Positions 1 through 8,039 are shown, counted from the stretch's first letter. The stretch: DNA of 32,977 nucleotides from Mesoaciditogaceae bacterium (GCA_015486145.1 WFSH01000115.1:1-32977); one strand, 5' to 3'. Notes: generated by a model from the letters alone, not told the origin. Numbers and translations are program-made.

Positions 1-634
1 TGGCTTCCAAAATAGAATATGGATCTCCCTCAAGGATCAACCTATCTTTAAACGTTCCGGGTTCACCTTCATCGGCATTGCATAAAACGTATTTCTTCTC
101 ACTTTTAGATTTTCTCGTCATTTCCCATTTTAACCCCGTTGGGAATCCCGCGCCACCTCGACCTCGAAGTCCAGAATCCTTTACCGATTGGATCACCTCT
201 TCCGGCCCCATTTTCAGAGCTTTTGCAAAAGCGGCATATCCGTCTTTAGCTATGTACTCTTCAACACTTGAAGGATCTATCAGACCGACGTTCCTGAGCA
301 CGATCCTGGTCTCTTTTGTTCCGTAAACTTTTGATAACTTCAAATTTTTCAAATCTATGCTAAGCTCCACAACTTCTCGTCCCTTTAAAAGGTGTTCTTC
401 AAAAACTCTCAAAACGTCTTTTGAAGATTTGATAACGTAATAAACATCATCGGGAAGGATCTGGAAAACCACACCTTTGCCATGAACACCATATGTTCCG
501 GTTTCGACCACTTGGATAAGATCTGACATGTTGTGATCCCTGATCAAGGTTTTCAGTTGCTCTTCAAATTCTTTTGCACCACTTAAGAGACTATTTGAGT
601 CCATTGAAATTAAAACGGTGGTCACCTGTCTCAT
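1..634 (-). CDS. NuoF/HydB-like NADH-binding flavoprotein subunit, N-terminal 211 codons (cut by window edge)
   Basis: The gene reads leftward out of the window, so only the N-terminal third is visible. The segment [14 protein letters not shown] (near the left edge) and the preceding [16 protein letters not shown] are hallmarks of the FMN/NADH-binding domain of complex I NuoF and the HydB subunit of NAD-dependent [FeFe]-hydrogenases. About 110 residues precede this core. They have the position and size of the thioredoxin-like [2Fe-2S] domain found in HydB proteins, but I see no cysteine in them. The ATG at 634 overlaps the stop of the upstream NuoE-like gene (TCAT on the plus strand), so the two are translationally coupled. 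The family passes electrons between NADH, FMN and Fe-S clusters in the cytoplasm. Whether the partner is a bifurcating hydrogenase or another oxidoreductase cannot be told without the downstream gene. Confidence 0.9.
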   Translation of the reverse strand, partial: MRQVTTVLISMDSNSLLSGAKEFEEQLKTLIRDHNMSDLIQVVETGTYGVHGKGVVFQILPDDVYYVIKSSKDVLRVFEEHLLKGREVVELSIDLKNLKLSKVYGTKETRIVLRNVGLIDPSSVEEYIAKDGYAAFAKALKMGPEEVIQSVKDSGLRGRGGAGFPTGLKWEMTRKSKSEKKYVLCNADEGEPGTFKDRLILEGDPYSILEA

Positions 635-1113
635 CTTTTTTCACCTCGATAGCTGTCTATTATTTCCTTCACACGCTCTGACGTTAGATTTCCATAGGCT
701 TCTCCATCTATCATCATTACCGGCCCAACTCCACACAATCCAAGACAAGAAGAAGTTTCCAACGTGAAAAGCCCATCATCGGTGGTTTCTCCCACTTCAA
801 CTCCAAGAATAGTTTTCAGAGTCTTCACCACTTCTTTTCCACCAACCACATGACACGGTAAGCTCTCACAAAATCTGATCAGATGCTTTCCCCTTGGACG
901 AGTGGAATACATACTGTAAAAGGTGGCTAATTCGTACACTCGATTCATTTTCACTTTCAGTAATTCCGATATTGTTTCCGCAGCTTCTATTGGAATTGAA
1001 TTGTTAAAGAGTTCTTGTGCAGCATGCAATGCCATTAAAAGTTCATCGCCACTCTCCATTTTTTTTGCCTTTATTTTTTGTATCCGACTTTTAAGCTCTT
1101 CAATTTCGTTCAT
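631..1113 (-). CDS. NuoE/HydC-like [2Fe-2S] thioredoxin-like subunit
   Basis: This is a 160-residue protein of the complex I 24-kDa (NuoE) family, as found in NADH dehydrogenases and NAD-linked [FeFe]-hydrogenases (HydC). The four cluster-binding cysteines are visible as FCESLPC and SSCLGLC, the usual two pairs. The N-terminal half is the helical bundle ([37 protein letters not shown]) and the C-terminal half is the thioredoxin-like ferredoxin fold. I chose the ATG at 1113 because GGAG lies seven bases before it; an in-frame GTG at 1128 sits directly on AGGAAG and is less likely. The gene overlaps the next gene (NuoF-like) by four bases. It probably carries electrons between the flavoprotein and a catalytic subunit encoded beyond the window. 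Confidence 0.93.
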   Translation of the reverse strand: MNEIEELKSRIQKIKAKKMESGDELLMALHAAQELFNNSIPIEAAETISELLKVKMNRVYELATFYSMYSTRPRGKHLIRFCESLPCHVVGGKEVVKTLKTILGVEVGETTDDGLFTLETSSCLGLCGVGPVMMIDGEAYGNLTSERVKEIIDSYRGEKR

Positions 1114-1147
1114 TTTAAAACTCCACACCTTCCTTTCTAATGTGAAA

Positions 1148-1156
1148 TTTATAACA
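1148..1156 (-). promoter_or_regulatory. candidate extended -10 promoter of the nuoE-nuoF-like operon
   Basis: On the minus strand TGT-TATAAA reads as an extended -10 element about 35 bases before the nuoE-like start. No good -35 box is visible; that position falls at the edge of tRNA-Ser. Read-through from the tRNA and the genes beyond it is an alternative. Confidence 0.35.
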
Positions 1157-1171
1157 TTGTATTTTAAAAAA

Positions 1172-1260
1172 TGGCGGAGGTGCTGGGGCTCGAACCCAGA
1201 AGGTGCATAGCACCACCGGTTTTCAAGACCGGCCCCTTAGCCAATTCGGGCACACCTCCG
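1172..1260 (-). tRNA. tRNA-Ser (anticodon UGA)
   Basis: Read on the minus strand, this 89-nt sequence starts CGGAGGTG and ends CACCTCCG followed by an encoded CCA, giving a seven-base acceptor stem. The anticodon arm is CCGGT-CTTGAAA-ACCGG, with UGA at the centre of the loop. A variable arm (GGTGC-TAT-GCACC) marks a class II tRNA and fits serine. The T arm holds GGTTCGAGCC. The gene lies 13 bases downstream of the ABC ATPase gene on the same strand and may be co-transcribed with it. Confidence 0.97.
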
Positions 1261-1273
1261 TCTCGATTACTTG

Positions 1274-2452
1274 TTAGGAATTGTTACCATTCTCAGAGAC
1301 ACGTACCGCCTTACTGTCTTTGAGACCGCTTTCGAGTTTTTCCTTGGTTATTATGGCTCTTTGAGTTTGAAGATCAAAAGCCCTCATCATGGACATGTCA
1401 AATACCAAATCCATTTCTTGACCCACCGTAGCTTCTGTTTTTGGATCTATGGAGGCAACAATGGTGTCATTTCCAACGCTGGCGTGCAAAATTGTTTGAC
1501 TTCCCAAAGGCTCGAGTATATCGACTTTTGCTTTCACGGTGTTTTCAGGTTTGGCAGCCACGGCAAACATCTTGTCATAGATATCTTCTGGCCTGATTCC
1601 TGTCAAAATCTCTTTGTCTTTGTACTCTGCCAATTCATCCTCGTAAATCTTTGGAACCTTTAAAAGTATACCATTTCCAAGTCGGATCCACAAACCCCCA
1701 TCTTTTCCAACCACAGTGGCCTTCAAGAAGTTCATGGCTGGTGAACCTATGAATCCCGCGACAAAAGTATTTTTGGGGTAATGATAAAGGTTGAAAGGAG
1801 AATCTATTTGCTGAACAACGCCATCTCTGATAACTATTATTTTGTCCGCCATTGTCATAGCTTCAACCTGATCGTGAGTGACGTACACCATTGTGGCATT
1901 CAGCCTGAGATGAAGTTTTTTCAATTCACTCCGCATTTGAACTCTCAATTTTGCGTCGAGGTTCGACAACGGCTCGTCAAACAAAAAGACCTTTGGATCT
2001 CTAACTATAGCTCGACCCAACGCAACACGCTGCCTTTGGCCACCTGAAAGTTGTTTGGGCTTTCTATCGAGCAGATTTTCTATGCCGAGGATTCTAGCTG
2101 CCTCTTTAACTCTCTTATCTATTTCAGCCTTTGGAAACTTCCTCAATCTCAGTCCAAATGACATATTTTGATAGACCGTCATGTGAGGGTATAAGGCGTA
2201 ATTCTGGAAAACCATTGCTATGTCCCTATCTTTTGGTTCCACATCGTTGACTACTTTGTCGCCAATTTTTATGGTTCCCTTTGTTATTTCCTCCAAACCG
2301 GCTATCATCCTGAGAGTGGTTGTTTTTCCACAACCAGAAGGCCCAACCAAAACCGCGAACTCTTTGTCTTCGATGGCTATATTTGCATCTTTCACAGCTT
2401 CAACTTTGCCATCGTAGATCTTCCACACGTGATCCAACAACACGTTTGCCAT
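1274..2452 (-). CDS. ABC transporter ATPase, MalK/MsmK/UgpC type (carbohydrate uptake, CUT1)
   Basis: This 392-residue protein has the length and layout of CUT1 sugar-transporter ATPases: a nucleotide-binding domain of about 240 residues and a C-terminal OB-fold regulatory domain. The Walker A motif is GPSGCGKTT, the signature motif is LSGGQRQRVALGRA, Walker B is VFLFDEP and the switch histidine is in YVTHDQ. The tail has family features (MNFLKATVVG, LTGIRPEDI). No permease or sugar-binding gene is adjacent, which is typical of shared ATPases that energise several oligosaccharide transporters from a separate locus. The ATG is preceded by a strong AGGAGG. It follows the antitoxin-like gene by 12 bases and is probably transcribed from that gene's promoter. 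The transported sugar cannot be predicted. Confidence 0.94.
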   Translation of the reverse strand: MANVLLDHVWKIYDGKVEAVKDANIAIEDKEFAVLVGPSGCGKTTTLRMIAGLEEITKGTIKIGDKVVNDVEPKDRDIAMVFQNYALYPHMTVYQNMSFGLRLRKFPKAEIDKRVKEAARILGIENLLDRKPKQLSGGQRQRVALGRAIVRDPKVFLFDEPLSNLDAKLRVQMRSELKKLHLRLNATMVYVTHDQVEAMTMADKIIVIRDGVVQQIDSPFNLYHYPKNTFVAGFIGSPAMNFLKATVVGKDGGLWIRLGNGILLKVPKIYEDELAEYKDKEILTGIRPEDIYDKMFAVAAKPENTVKAKVDILEPLGSQTILHASVGNDTIVASIDPKTEATVGQEMDLVFDMSMMRAFDLQTQRAIITKEKLESGLKDSKAVRVSENGNNS

Positions 2453-2464
2453 ATTTGTACCTCC

Positions 2465-2710
2465 TCAGTTTTCTTTGAGAATATCTTCAATTGGATCTTT
2501 AATTCCTTCAAAACCAACATCTAAAAGATAAAGATCTTTGACTTTTTCCATAAAATCCATCATTTTAACGTACCTATCGTATTTCATCACGGCTGCCACC
2601 GGCACACCATTTTTGGTGATAACGCTGTCGCGACTTTCGAGATCTGCTATCAGCTTTGACAATTCTGTTTTTGCTTCCGCCACACTGTAAAAATTCAGTT
2701 TTCCAAGCAT
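2465..2710 (-). CDS. Phd/YefM-family antitoxin-like protein without an adjacent toxin
   Basis: The 81 residues open with the Phd/YefM pattern: a SVAEAKTELSKLI helix followed by SRDSVITKNGVPVAAVM and a YD motif, that is, the N-terminal dimerisation and DNA-binding fold. In toxin-antitoxin systems this part binds the operator and the C-terminal tail neutralises a RelE- or Doc-type toxin. Here the tail (about residues 50-81, LYLLDVGFEGIKDPIEDILKEN region) is present, but no toxin gene lies on either side: downstream is the sugar ABC ATPase and upstream is divergent recJ. GAGGTG lies six bases before the ATG. The promoter has a palindrome over its -10, which fits autorepression. It may be an orphan antitoxin or a domesticated repressor of the ABC ATPase gene. 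Confidence 0.85.
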   Translation of the reverse strand: MLGKLNFYSVAEAKTELSKLIADLESRDSVITKNGVPVAAVMKYDRYVKMMDFMEKVKDLYLLDVGFEGIKDPIEDILKEN

Positions 2711-2722
2711 TTTTTCACCTCG

Positions 2723-2740
2723 TGACCATAATTATAGTCA
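2723..2740. promoter_or_regulatory. operator-like palindrome over the -10 box
   Basis: TGACCATAATTATAGTCA is an 18-base inverted repeat with one mismatched pair, centred on ATAATTAT. It covers the -10 hexamer and the likely transcription start. Phd/YefM-type proteins bind such palindromes to repress their own operon, so this is the likely operator of the adjacent gene. That link is inference from position. Confidence 0.55.
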
Positions 2741-2759
2741 TAATTTCCCCTTTTGTCAA
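2731..2759 (-). promoter_or_regulatory. consensus sigma-70-type promoter of the antitoxin-like/ABC ATPase operon
   Basis: On the minus strand TTGACA (2754-2759) and TATAAT (2731-2736) both match consensus perfectly, with a 17-base spacer. The start codon at 2710 leaves a short leader of about 15 bases. Confidence 0.88.
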
Positions 2760-2765
2760 GTGAAA

Positions 2766-2794
2766 GTGAAAATTTCTCTTAAAGGTGTTATAAT
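2766..2794 (+). promoter_or_regulatory. extended -10 promoter before recJ
   Basis: TG at 2786-2787, one base, then TATAAT at 2789-2794 make a perfect extended -10 element. The -35 position (GTGAAA, 2766-2771) is poor, as is common with extended -10 promoters. It fires away from the antitoxin promoter and is the only clear promoter I see before the long plus-strand gene run. Confidence 0.7.
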
Positions 2795-2830
2795 CTTTAA
2801 GAAAAAAGAAAAGATGGGAGAGGATGTGAA

Positions 2831-5800
2831 TTGAAAAATGAATGGGAGATTTCGAAGTCCCAGGAAGAGTGGGAAGTTTTTTTGTGCAAAAAATTTAATA
2901 TAAGCCCTCTTCTTGCACATCTTCTTGTCAACAGAGGAGTTGATTCTGTAGAAAAAGCGGAGCAATTTTTGATGCCGGAAAAGATACATTTAGCCGATCC
3001 ATACAAAATGCTGGACATGGATAAAGCGGTGGAAAAGTTGATAAAGATCAGAGAAAAAAAAGCCCCTTTAGTTGTATACGGTGATTACGATGTGGACGGA
3101 GTTACAGGTACTTCTCTGTATTATCTGGTGCTTAAAAAATGGGGTTGGAACATTAAGACGTATATCCCAAAACGTTTAGACGATGGATATGGTTTGAGTA
3201 AGAATTCGATATCGCTTTTGCACGACAAGGGGATAAATCATTTTATCACCGTAGATTGTGGAATCACCTCGATCGATGAGATTAATTACGCCAATTCTCT
3301 TGGTTGTGAAGTGATCGTGACTGATCATCATGAGGTGAAAAATCAGATTCCGCCAGCCGTTGCCATCGTGGATCCAAAGCGTCCGGGAGATCCTTATCCG
3401 TTCAAAGATTTTTCAGGCGTGGGAGTTGCTTTCAAAGTTCTTCAAGCTCTCCAAAAGAGGCTTGGAATAAACGATGATCTGGAAGAATATCTCGATATAG
3501 TGGCTCTTGGAACAATAGCGGATATAGTGCCCATTCTTTGGGAAAATAGATATTTTGTTCACAAGGGTATCAAACTTTTCAAAAGTAAAAGAAGAGTTGG
3601 AATCATGAAGCTCATGGAGCTTTCCAACGTCAATCCAGATGACATAAAAGCTCACGACATAGGCTACAAGATCGCACCAAAGATAAACGCAGTTGGTCGT
3701 ATCGACAGCGCGTACACAGCACTTAAGCTTATCTTAGAAGAAAACCCGAAAAAAGCTCACGAATTGGCCCAAAATCTCGTCGAAAAAAATTTGGAGAGGC
3801 AATCCATAGAAAATCAAATTTATCAGCAGGCTTTAGCTCAGTTGGATGTGATGAAGGATTTAAAAGAACGAAGGATACTTGTTCTCTCAGGGAAAGGATG
3901 GCACCCAGGTGTTATTGGAATTGTTGCTTCAAGAATTCTTTCCATATATCACAGGCCAACGCTTATGCTCTCAATTGAGGGTGACATTGCACGTGGGTCA
4001 GCTCGAAGTATCGAAGGTGTGAACATCGTGGAAATTTTAAAGGAAGTTGACGATTTGCTTGAAGAATACGGCGGACATAAAATGGCTGCCGGCTTTTCCC
4101 TTAAAACTGAGCTCATTCCCGAATTCGATCGTAGACTTCAAATTGTTATGAAAAAGTACGATTCACAAATTCTTATACCGAAAATAAAGGTGGACGCAAA
4201 ATTAGAACTTTCTGATGTTAACGAAGCTCTCTTTAAAGATATAAAAAAGATAAGACCTTACGGCAGCGGTAACCCCGAGCCGATTTTTGTTTTTGAAGAC
4301 CTTGAAATTGGACGTTTGAGAACTGTGGGTAAGAATGGAAAACATGTGAATGTTATTCTTTGGAAAGGTCAAAACAAAATGGATGCCGTGGGCTTTGGAT
4401 TTTCTCATCTGTTTGACAACGTAAATCTCCCAAACGAATTTGCCAGGTTGGATGTGGCGGCAAACGTATGGGAAAATTCCTGGAACGACAAGATCAGGTA
4501 TCAGTTGAACATCGTTGACATGAATATTAAATTTGATGGCAAGTACAAGGTCAATTTTTTGAGGAAATCCGAGATTAAGAAAGAGAAGTTTGACAAGATT
4601 TTGAATCAAAGTTCAAATGCCCTGGTGATTGGTGACCCTTGCGTGGAAGAAAAGATAATACTTGAAGCGTCTATGAAAGAAAGAGGCAAACTCATTGTGG
4701 TATCTCCAACGAATTCGATGTTAAAAGATCTTTACAACTCTTTAAGTCTCATGTTGAAAAAGATTGGCATACAGTCTTCTTACGTGGATGCTCTTCACAT
4801 GTCTGACAACCCAAACGGCGTGACCTTCACGAATGTGATCTCTTTGCCGAAAATAATAAAAGGTGGAGAATTTGTCATTCTCTGTGAGCCGCAGTTGATG
4901 ATCGAAATGGGTTTGGTAAACGAAATATCCGATCTCGTTGTTGAAAAGAAATCCAAACGTTTGCTTCTACTTTCCTCTTTTTTAAACCGCGATGACGAAT
5001 CAAAAATCTTACAGCTTTTTTCCGTTAAAAAGATATTCCACGAATTTCACAAAAGGGATATTGGCATCATAGACGACAGAAACACAAAGGATAAAACCTC
5101 TATACTGATGCGATTGCTTAAAAGTGAACACAACAGGATGGCCGTGGTTTTTTCGAATCGACAAAACCTCAAAAAAACCCTTTCAACCCTTTGCGAGAGA
5201 TTTCCCCTCATGTGTAAGAGCGATCAGATCATCTCTTATGTTCCCAATGCGAGTCTTTATCATTACCATCGTGTTGTGGATCTTGTTAAAAAGGGAAAGG
5301 TCAAGGTGCTTTTGACAACACCTGTTTACGCATCCTCGTTAGAAAGGATCAACAGGATCGTTTATTACGATTTTCCAAGAAATCACATTTCTTTTTTAAA
5401 ACCTCCATCGCTGTTCGATAGGGCAAATTCCATGTCAGTCATACACATGATGTTTGGTGAGGAAGATGTCAACAGGAACGTAAAAGATATCGAATCGCTA
5501 TTTCCGCCTTCTGAACATATAATAAAAGCCGCACATGTGTTAAGTCAAAAAAGTGTTGATCCGGAGGAACGTCTTGTGGAAACCGGCATTGTAGACTCGA
5601 AAGTATTTTCAAAATTGTACATTTCTATGTTCAAAGAGATGGGGATCTTTGATGGTGAAAAAGTCACGAAGATTCCGACTGAGGACGAAGTAAACATGAC
5701 ATTACGGGAAAGGGAAGGAATGGCGGAGAAAAGAATCCTCACCAATTTGAAACGGGAACTAATGGAAAGAAAAACACGAAACATAGCAAAAATCTTTCAC

Positions 5801-5836
5801 AACCCCTTTGAGAATTATGCGAAAAGTAGCAATTGA
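2831..5836 (+). CDS. recJ: RecJ single-strand-specific 5'-3' exonuclease with a degenerate helicase-like C-terminal region
   Basis: RecJ digests single-stranded DNA 5' to 3' in recombination and mismatch repair. The DHH core is clear: GDYDVDG (from residue about 84), TVDCGI, VTDHHE (about 163-168), VALGTIAD and IAPKINAVGR. The DHHA1 domain has GWHPGVIGIVASRI and GGHKMAAGFS (about 414), and an OB-like domain follows (RPYGSGNPEPIF). At 1001 residues it is far longer than the roughly 580-residue E. coli protein. From about residue 580 there is a two-lobed region resembling superfamily 2 helicases: LIVVSPTNSML like motif Ia, VILCEP where DExx would be, LLLLSS like motif III, MAVVFSNRQN like motif IV and VLLTTPVYASSLERINRIVYYDFP like motif V. 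No Walker A GKT is present, so it is probably not an active ATPase. The start is TTG after GGGAGAGG. Confidence 0.93.
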   Translation: MKNEWEISKSQEEWEVFLCKKFNISPLLAHLLVNRGVDSVEKAEQFLMPEKIHLADPYKMLDMDKAVEKLIKIREKKAPLVVYGDYDVDGVTGTSLYYLVLKKWGWNIKTYIPKRLDDGYGLSKNSISLLHDKGINHFITVDCGITSIDEINYANSLGCEVIVTDHHEVKNQIPPAVAIVDPKRPGDPYPFKDFSGVGVAFKVLQALQKRLGINDDLEEYLDIVALGTIADIVPILWENRYFVHKGIKLFKSKRRVGIMKLMELSNVNPDDIKAHDIGYKIAPKINAVGRIDSAYTALKLILEENPKKAHELAQNLVEKNLERQSIENQIYQQALAQLDVMKDLKERRILVLSGKGWHPGVIGIVASRILSIYHRPTLMLSIEGDIARGSARSIEGVNIVEILKEVDDLLEEYGGHKMAAGFSLKTELIPEFDRRLQIVMKKYDSQILIPKIKVDAKLELSDVNEALFKDIKKIRPYGSGNPEPIFVFEDLEIGRLRTVGKNGKHVNVILWKGQNKMDAVGFGFSHLFDNVNLPNEFARLDVAANVWENSWNDKIRYQLNIVDMNIKFDGKYKVNFLRKSEIKKEKFDKILNQSSNALVIGDPCVEEKIILEASMKERGKLIVVSPTNSMLKDLYNSLSLMLKKIGIQSSYVDALHMSDNPNGVTFTNVISLPKIIKGGEFVILCEPQLMIEMGLVNEISDLVVEKKSKRLLLLSSFLNRDDESKILQLFSVKKIFHEFHKRDIGIIDDRNTKDKTSILMRLLKSEHNRMAVVFSNRQNLKKTLSTLCERFPLMCKSDQIISYVPNASLYHYHRVVDLVKKGKVKVLLTTPVYASSLERINRIVYYDFPRNHISFLKPPSLFDRANSMSVIHMMFGEEDVNRNVKDIESLFPPSEHIIKAAHVLSQKSVDPEERLVETGIVDSKVFSKLYISMFKEMGIFDGEKVTKIPTEDEVNMTLREREGMAEKRILTNLKRELMERKTRNIAKIFHNPFENYAKSSN

Positions 5837-6608
5837 CTTTGGCCCTAAAAGAACTGGCATTGCCATAACGGATCCAAATGGAAAGATCGTGACTTTCACG
5901 AAAACCGTAAAACCTTCTGAAATACTTAAAGAGATAAAAAAAGTAGATGCTCTCTCAGAAGTGATTTTTGGGTTTCCGATAAATTTAAAGATGCGGTTTA
6001 CCAAGTCAACGATCGATGCTGTCGACAAATCAATAGAAATTGCCAAATCGATCTTGCCTGTTCCCGTTTATTTAGTAGATGAGCGTTTTACATCTTCGAT
6101 TGCAAATTCTCGAATAAACGTTTCAAAAGGGCGAAATCGCAAGACTTTGGTAGACGGCCTTAGTGCTTCGGTAATTCTTGAGGATTACATTCATGGAATG
6201 AAAGCTCACCGGGTTATGTGGGAACTTCCAAGAATTTCCGGTGAGATTGTTTCTCTTATAAGCGCAATTGGAAATTTTAAGAAAATCTATCTTGTGGGAA
6301 GTGGATTGCGGGGAATAGAATTTTTCCCGATCGCGGAAGAATACGAAATTTTTGAGGAAGATCCTGCTTACTTTAGATTAAGGCAAAGAAGAATTAACGA
6401 TTTTGATATTCACATCTCTTTGCATTTTGGAGTATTTTGGGATATAATTTTGCGTAGATTAAATGAAGATGATTTGGTGGTTTGCGATGCTGAAAACATG
6501 GCCAAAATCGATAAATGTGCTTTTCCTCCTGGTTTGTTGATTGTGGTTGAAGAAAAAAAGGGAGCGGTGCACGTGGGTGGACGATCTTTAAGAATTTTAA
6601 GAATCTAA
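5817..6608 (+). CDS. ruvX: RuvX/YqgF-family RNase H-like nuclease with an unusual C-terminal domain
   Basis: The first roughly 128 residues are a YqgF/RuvX domain, an RNase H-fold nuclease linked to Holliday-junction resolution and pre-16S rRNA 5' maturation. Visible motifs are VAIDFGPKRTGIAITD (D6), IFGFPINLK, YLVDERFTS (D88-E89-R90) and KTLVDGLSASVILEDYI (D113). The acidic residues expected for catalysis are all present. Family members are usually about 140 residues, but this one has 263. The extra 135 residues contain YLVGSGLRGIEF, EEDP and VVCDAEN, which superficially recall a nucleotide- or SAM-binding Rossmann fold; I cannot identify them. The start overlaps the end of recJ by 20 bases. 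I chose ATG 5817, where the conserved domain begins; an in-frame TTG at 5808 is possible. Confidence 0.85.
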   Translation: MRKVAIDFGPKRTGIAITDPNGKIVTFTKTVKPSEILKEIKKVDALSEVIFGFPINLKMRFTKSTIDAVDKSIEIAKSILPVPVYLVDERFTSSIANSRINVSKGRNRKTLVDGLSASVILEDYIHGMKAHRVMWELPRISGEIVSLISAIGNFKKIYLVGSGLRGIEFFPIAEEYEIFEEDPAYFRLRQRRINDFDIHISLHFGVFWDIILRRLNEDDLVVCDAENMAKIDKCAFPPGLLIVVEEKKGAVHVGGRSLRILRI

Positions 6609-6615
6609 CAGATCG

Positions 6616-6864
6616 ATGAAAAGAAAGATTCCAATATCTTTTTTTAAACATTCAAACATTGTTTTTAATTTTGGCGTTACAGTGGTGAGTAACGTTTTGG
6701 TGGGAGGATTGATAGGTTATTATCTCGATAAGTGGACGTTTAACAACAAGGTTTTACTTATCATCTTTCTTTTACTCGGAATCGTATCAGGGATGTACAA
6801 CGGCATGAAATTACTGCTTGAGGAAGCAAAAAAAGCAGACGATGAGAAAAACAAGAAAACTTAG
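6616..6864 (+). CDS. AtpZ/AtpI-family small membrane protein of the ATP synthase operon
   Basis: This 82-residue protein has two hydrophobic segments (about residues 16-40 and 47-68) around GGLIGYYLDKW, followed by a charged tail rich in lysine and aspartate. That pattern and its place just before the atp genes match the AtpZ/AtpI family (F0F1-ATPase subunit, PF09527-like), implicated in Mg2+ handling or c-ring assembly. It begins seven bases after ruvX, and its last codons overlap the next gene. No clear Shine-Dalgarno site is visible, which suggests translational coupling to ruvX. Confidence 0.8.
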   Translation: MKRKIPISFFKHSNIVFNFGVTVVSNVLVGGLIGYYLDKWTFNNKVLLIIFLLLGIVSGMYNGMKLLLEEAKKADDEKNKKT

Positions 6865-7183
6865 TTGGTCGTTGAATCTCTGGCTTTCCTACATGCCGTT
6901 TGCTTTCCTCTTTGGTGGTCTGGGATGGAAATGTTTTTTGGGGTTTTCAATTGGTGCCGTAGGTGCTGAGCTTTCTTTGCTTATGATGATAAATGATATT
7001 GAACATTTTAAATTGCACGGAGCACGTGCTTTGAAGAAAGGATTTCTTAAGAGGTACACGTTAAGTGCAATGATTCTTGGATTTTCGGCTACTTTATCAA
7101 TACGAAGTCTTGTTCTTGCGTTTTTAGGGTTATGGCTCATGAGACTTACACTTACTACTTTTGCAAGGGGTGGTGAGATTTGA
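6842..7183 (+). CDS. ATP synthase subunit I-like membrane protein
   Basis: The product of about 113 residues has four predicted membrane segments (LWLSYMPFAFLFGGLGW; FLGFSIGAVGAELSLLMM; LSAMILGFSATLSI; LVLAFLGLWLMRLTL) and a basic N-terminus. A four-helix protein between an AtpZ-like gene and atpB fits ATP synthase subunit I (AtpI, PF03899-like), a c-ring assembly factor. Sequence conservation in this family is low, so the call rests on topology and position. The ATG at 6842 lies inside the end of the previous gene; a TTG at 6818 is in frame but less likely. It overlaps atpB by four bases. Confidence 0.7.
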   Translation: MRKTRKLSWSLNLWLSYMPFAFLFGGLGWKCFLGFSIGAVGAELSLLMMINDIEHFKLHGARALKKGFLKRYTLSAMILGFSATLSIRSLVLAFLGLWLMRLTLTTFARGGEI

Positions 7184-8022
7184 AAATACCTGTAAAATTT
7201 TCAAAAGGTGAAAAGATATTTTTAGGGATTTTTTTTGCGGCTTATGCGGGTGTGGCTGTTTGGAATTTTGGCAAGGTTGAGTTCCCATCTGGCATCGCCC
7301 ACGTTTGGCAAATAAAGGTACCACTTCCTTCCATTTTAGGAACCCTCAATCCAATGACCATCATCATGACAGCACTTCTACTTGTGATTTTGATTTACTT
7401 GGCCTTCGATTTCAAAAGACATCTGAAAAAAATACCCTCTCGCAAGCAATCTGCAATTGAGTTGGTACTTTCTTTCATGTACGATCTGGTGAAGGATGTC
7501 ACACCAGCAGAAGAATTTGTAAGGCCGGTTTTTTACATTGCTACCACTCTTTTCTTGTTCATACTGTTTTCAAACATACTTGGAGGGATACCAGGCATCG
7601 GTATTGGAGTTTCGCCAAACGGATCTTTGAAGTTGAACCTCTTTACAGATACGTGGCATTCTCCAACGGGGGATCTGAACACGAATGTAACTTACGCCAT
7701 CATGGTGCTTTTCATAAGTCATATATTTGCCATAAAGTTAAAGGGATTAAAAGAATGGGCAAAGGGTTTCATTTCACCAAATCCAATAATGCTTCCAATG
7801 AACATCATAGGAGAATTTGCCAAACCAATTTCACATTCTCTAAGACTTTTCGGCAACATTGCGGGTGGTGGCATAATGGTACTCATGTTGAGTTATCTTG
7901 TCAAATACACCTTTGTGCCGGTGATTCTTTGGGGATTTTTTGGGTTCTTTGTGGGTACTATTCAGGCTTTTGTCTTTTCCATATTAGCGATTGCCTACAT
8001 TGGCATACAACTTGAACAATAA
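7180..8022 (+). CDS. atpB: F-type ATP synthase subunit a
   Basis: Subunit a forms the stator half-channels next to the c-ring in the membrane. The 280-residue protein has five to six membrane segments and the diagnostic helix FAKPISHSLRLFGNIAGGG, whose arginine faces the ion-carrying c-subunit carboxylate. The last helix carries GTIQAFVFSILAIAYIG. The start is a TTG behind GGTGAG, overlapping the stop of the preceding gene as TTGA. Given the c-subunit residues in this operon, the path is probably for Na+; this is inference. Confidence 0.95.
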   Translation: MKIPVKFSKGEKIFLGIFFAAYAGVAVWNFGKVEFPSGIAHVWQIKVPLPSILGTLNPMTIIMTALLLVILIYLAFDFKRHLKKIPSRKQSAIELVLSFMYDLVKDVTPAEEFVRPVFYIATTLFLFILFSNILGGIPGIGIGVSPNGSLKLNLFTDTWHSPTGDLNTNVTYAIMVLFISHIFAIKLKGLKEWAKGFISPNPIMLPMNIIGEFAKPISHSLRLFGNIAGGGIMVLMLSYLVKYTFVPVILWGFFGFFVGTIQAFVFSILAIAYIGIQLEQ

Positions 8023-8039
8023 CGAAGGAGGGAGTTGAA

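Noticed and set aside
1128-1128. GTG 1128 as start of the NuoE-like gene
   Set aside because: It sits directly on the AGGAAG stretch; ATG 1113 has GGAG at a normal distance.
1271-1663. 130-codon plus-strand frame antisense to the sugar-ABC ATPase
   Set aside because: No family features and it lies entirely inside a well-supported gene on the other strand.
2465-2710. A toxin gene partner for the Phd/YefM-type protein
   Set aside because: The downstream gene is a full ABC ATPase and the upstream one is divergent recJ; no RelE-, Doc- or PIN-like frame fits beside it.
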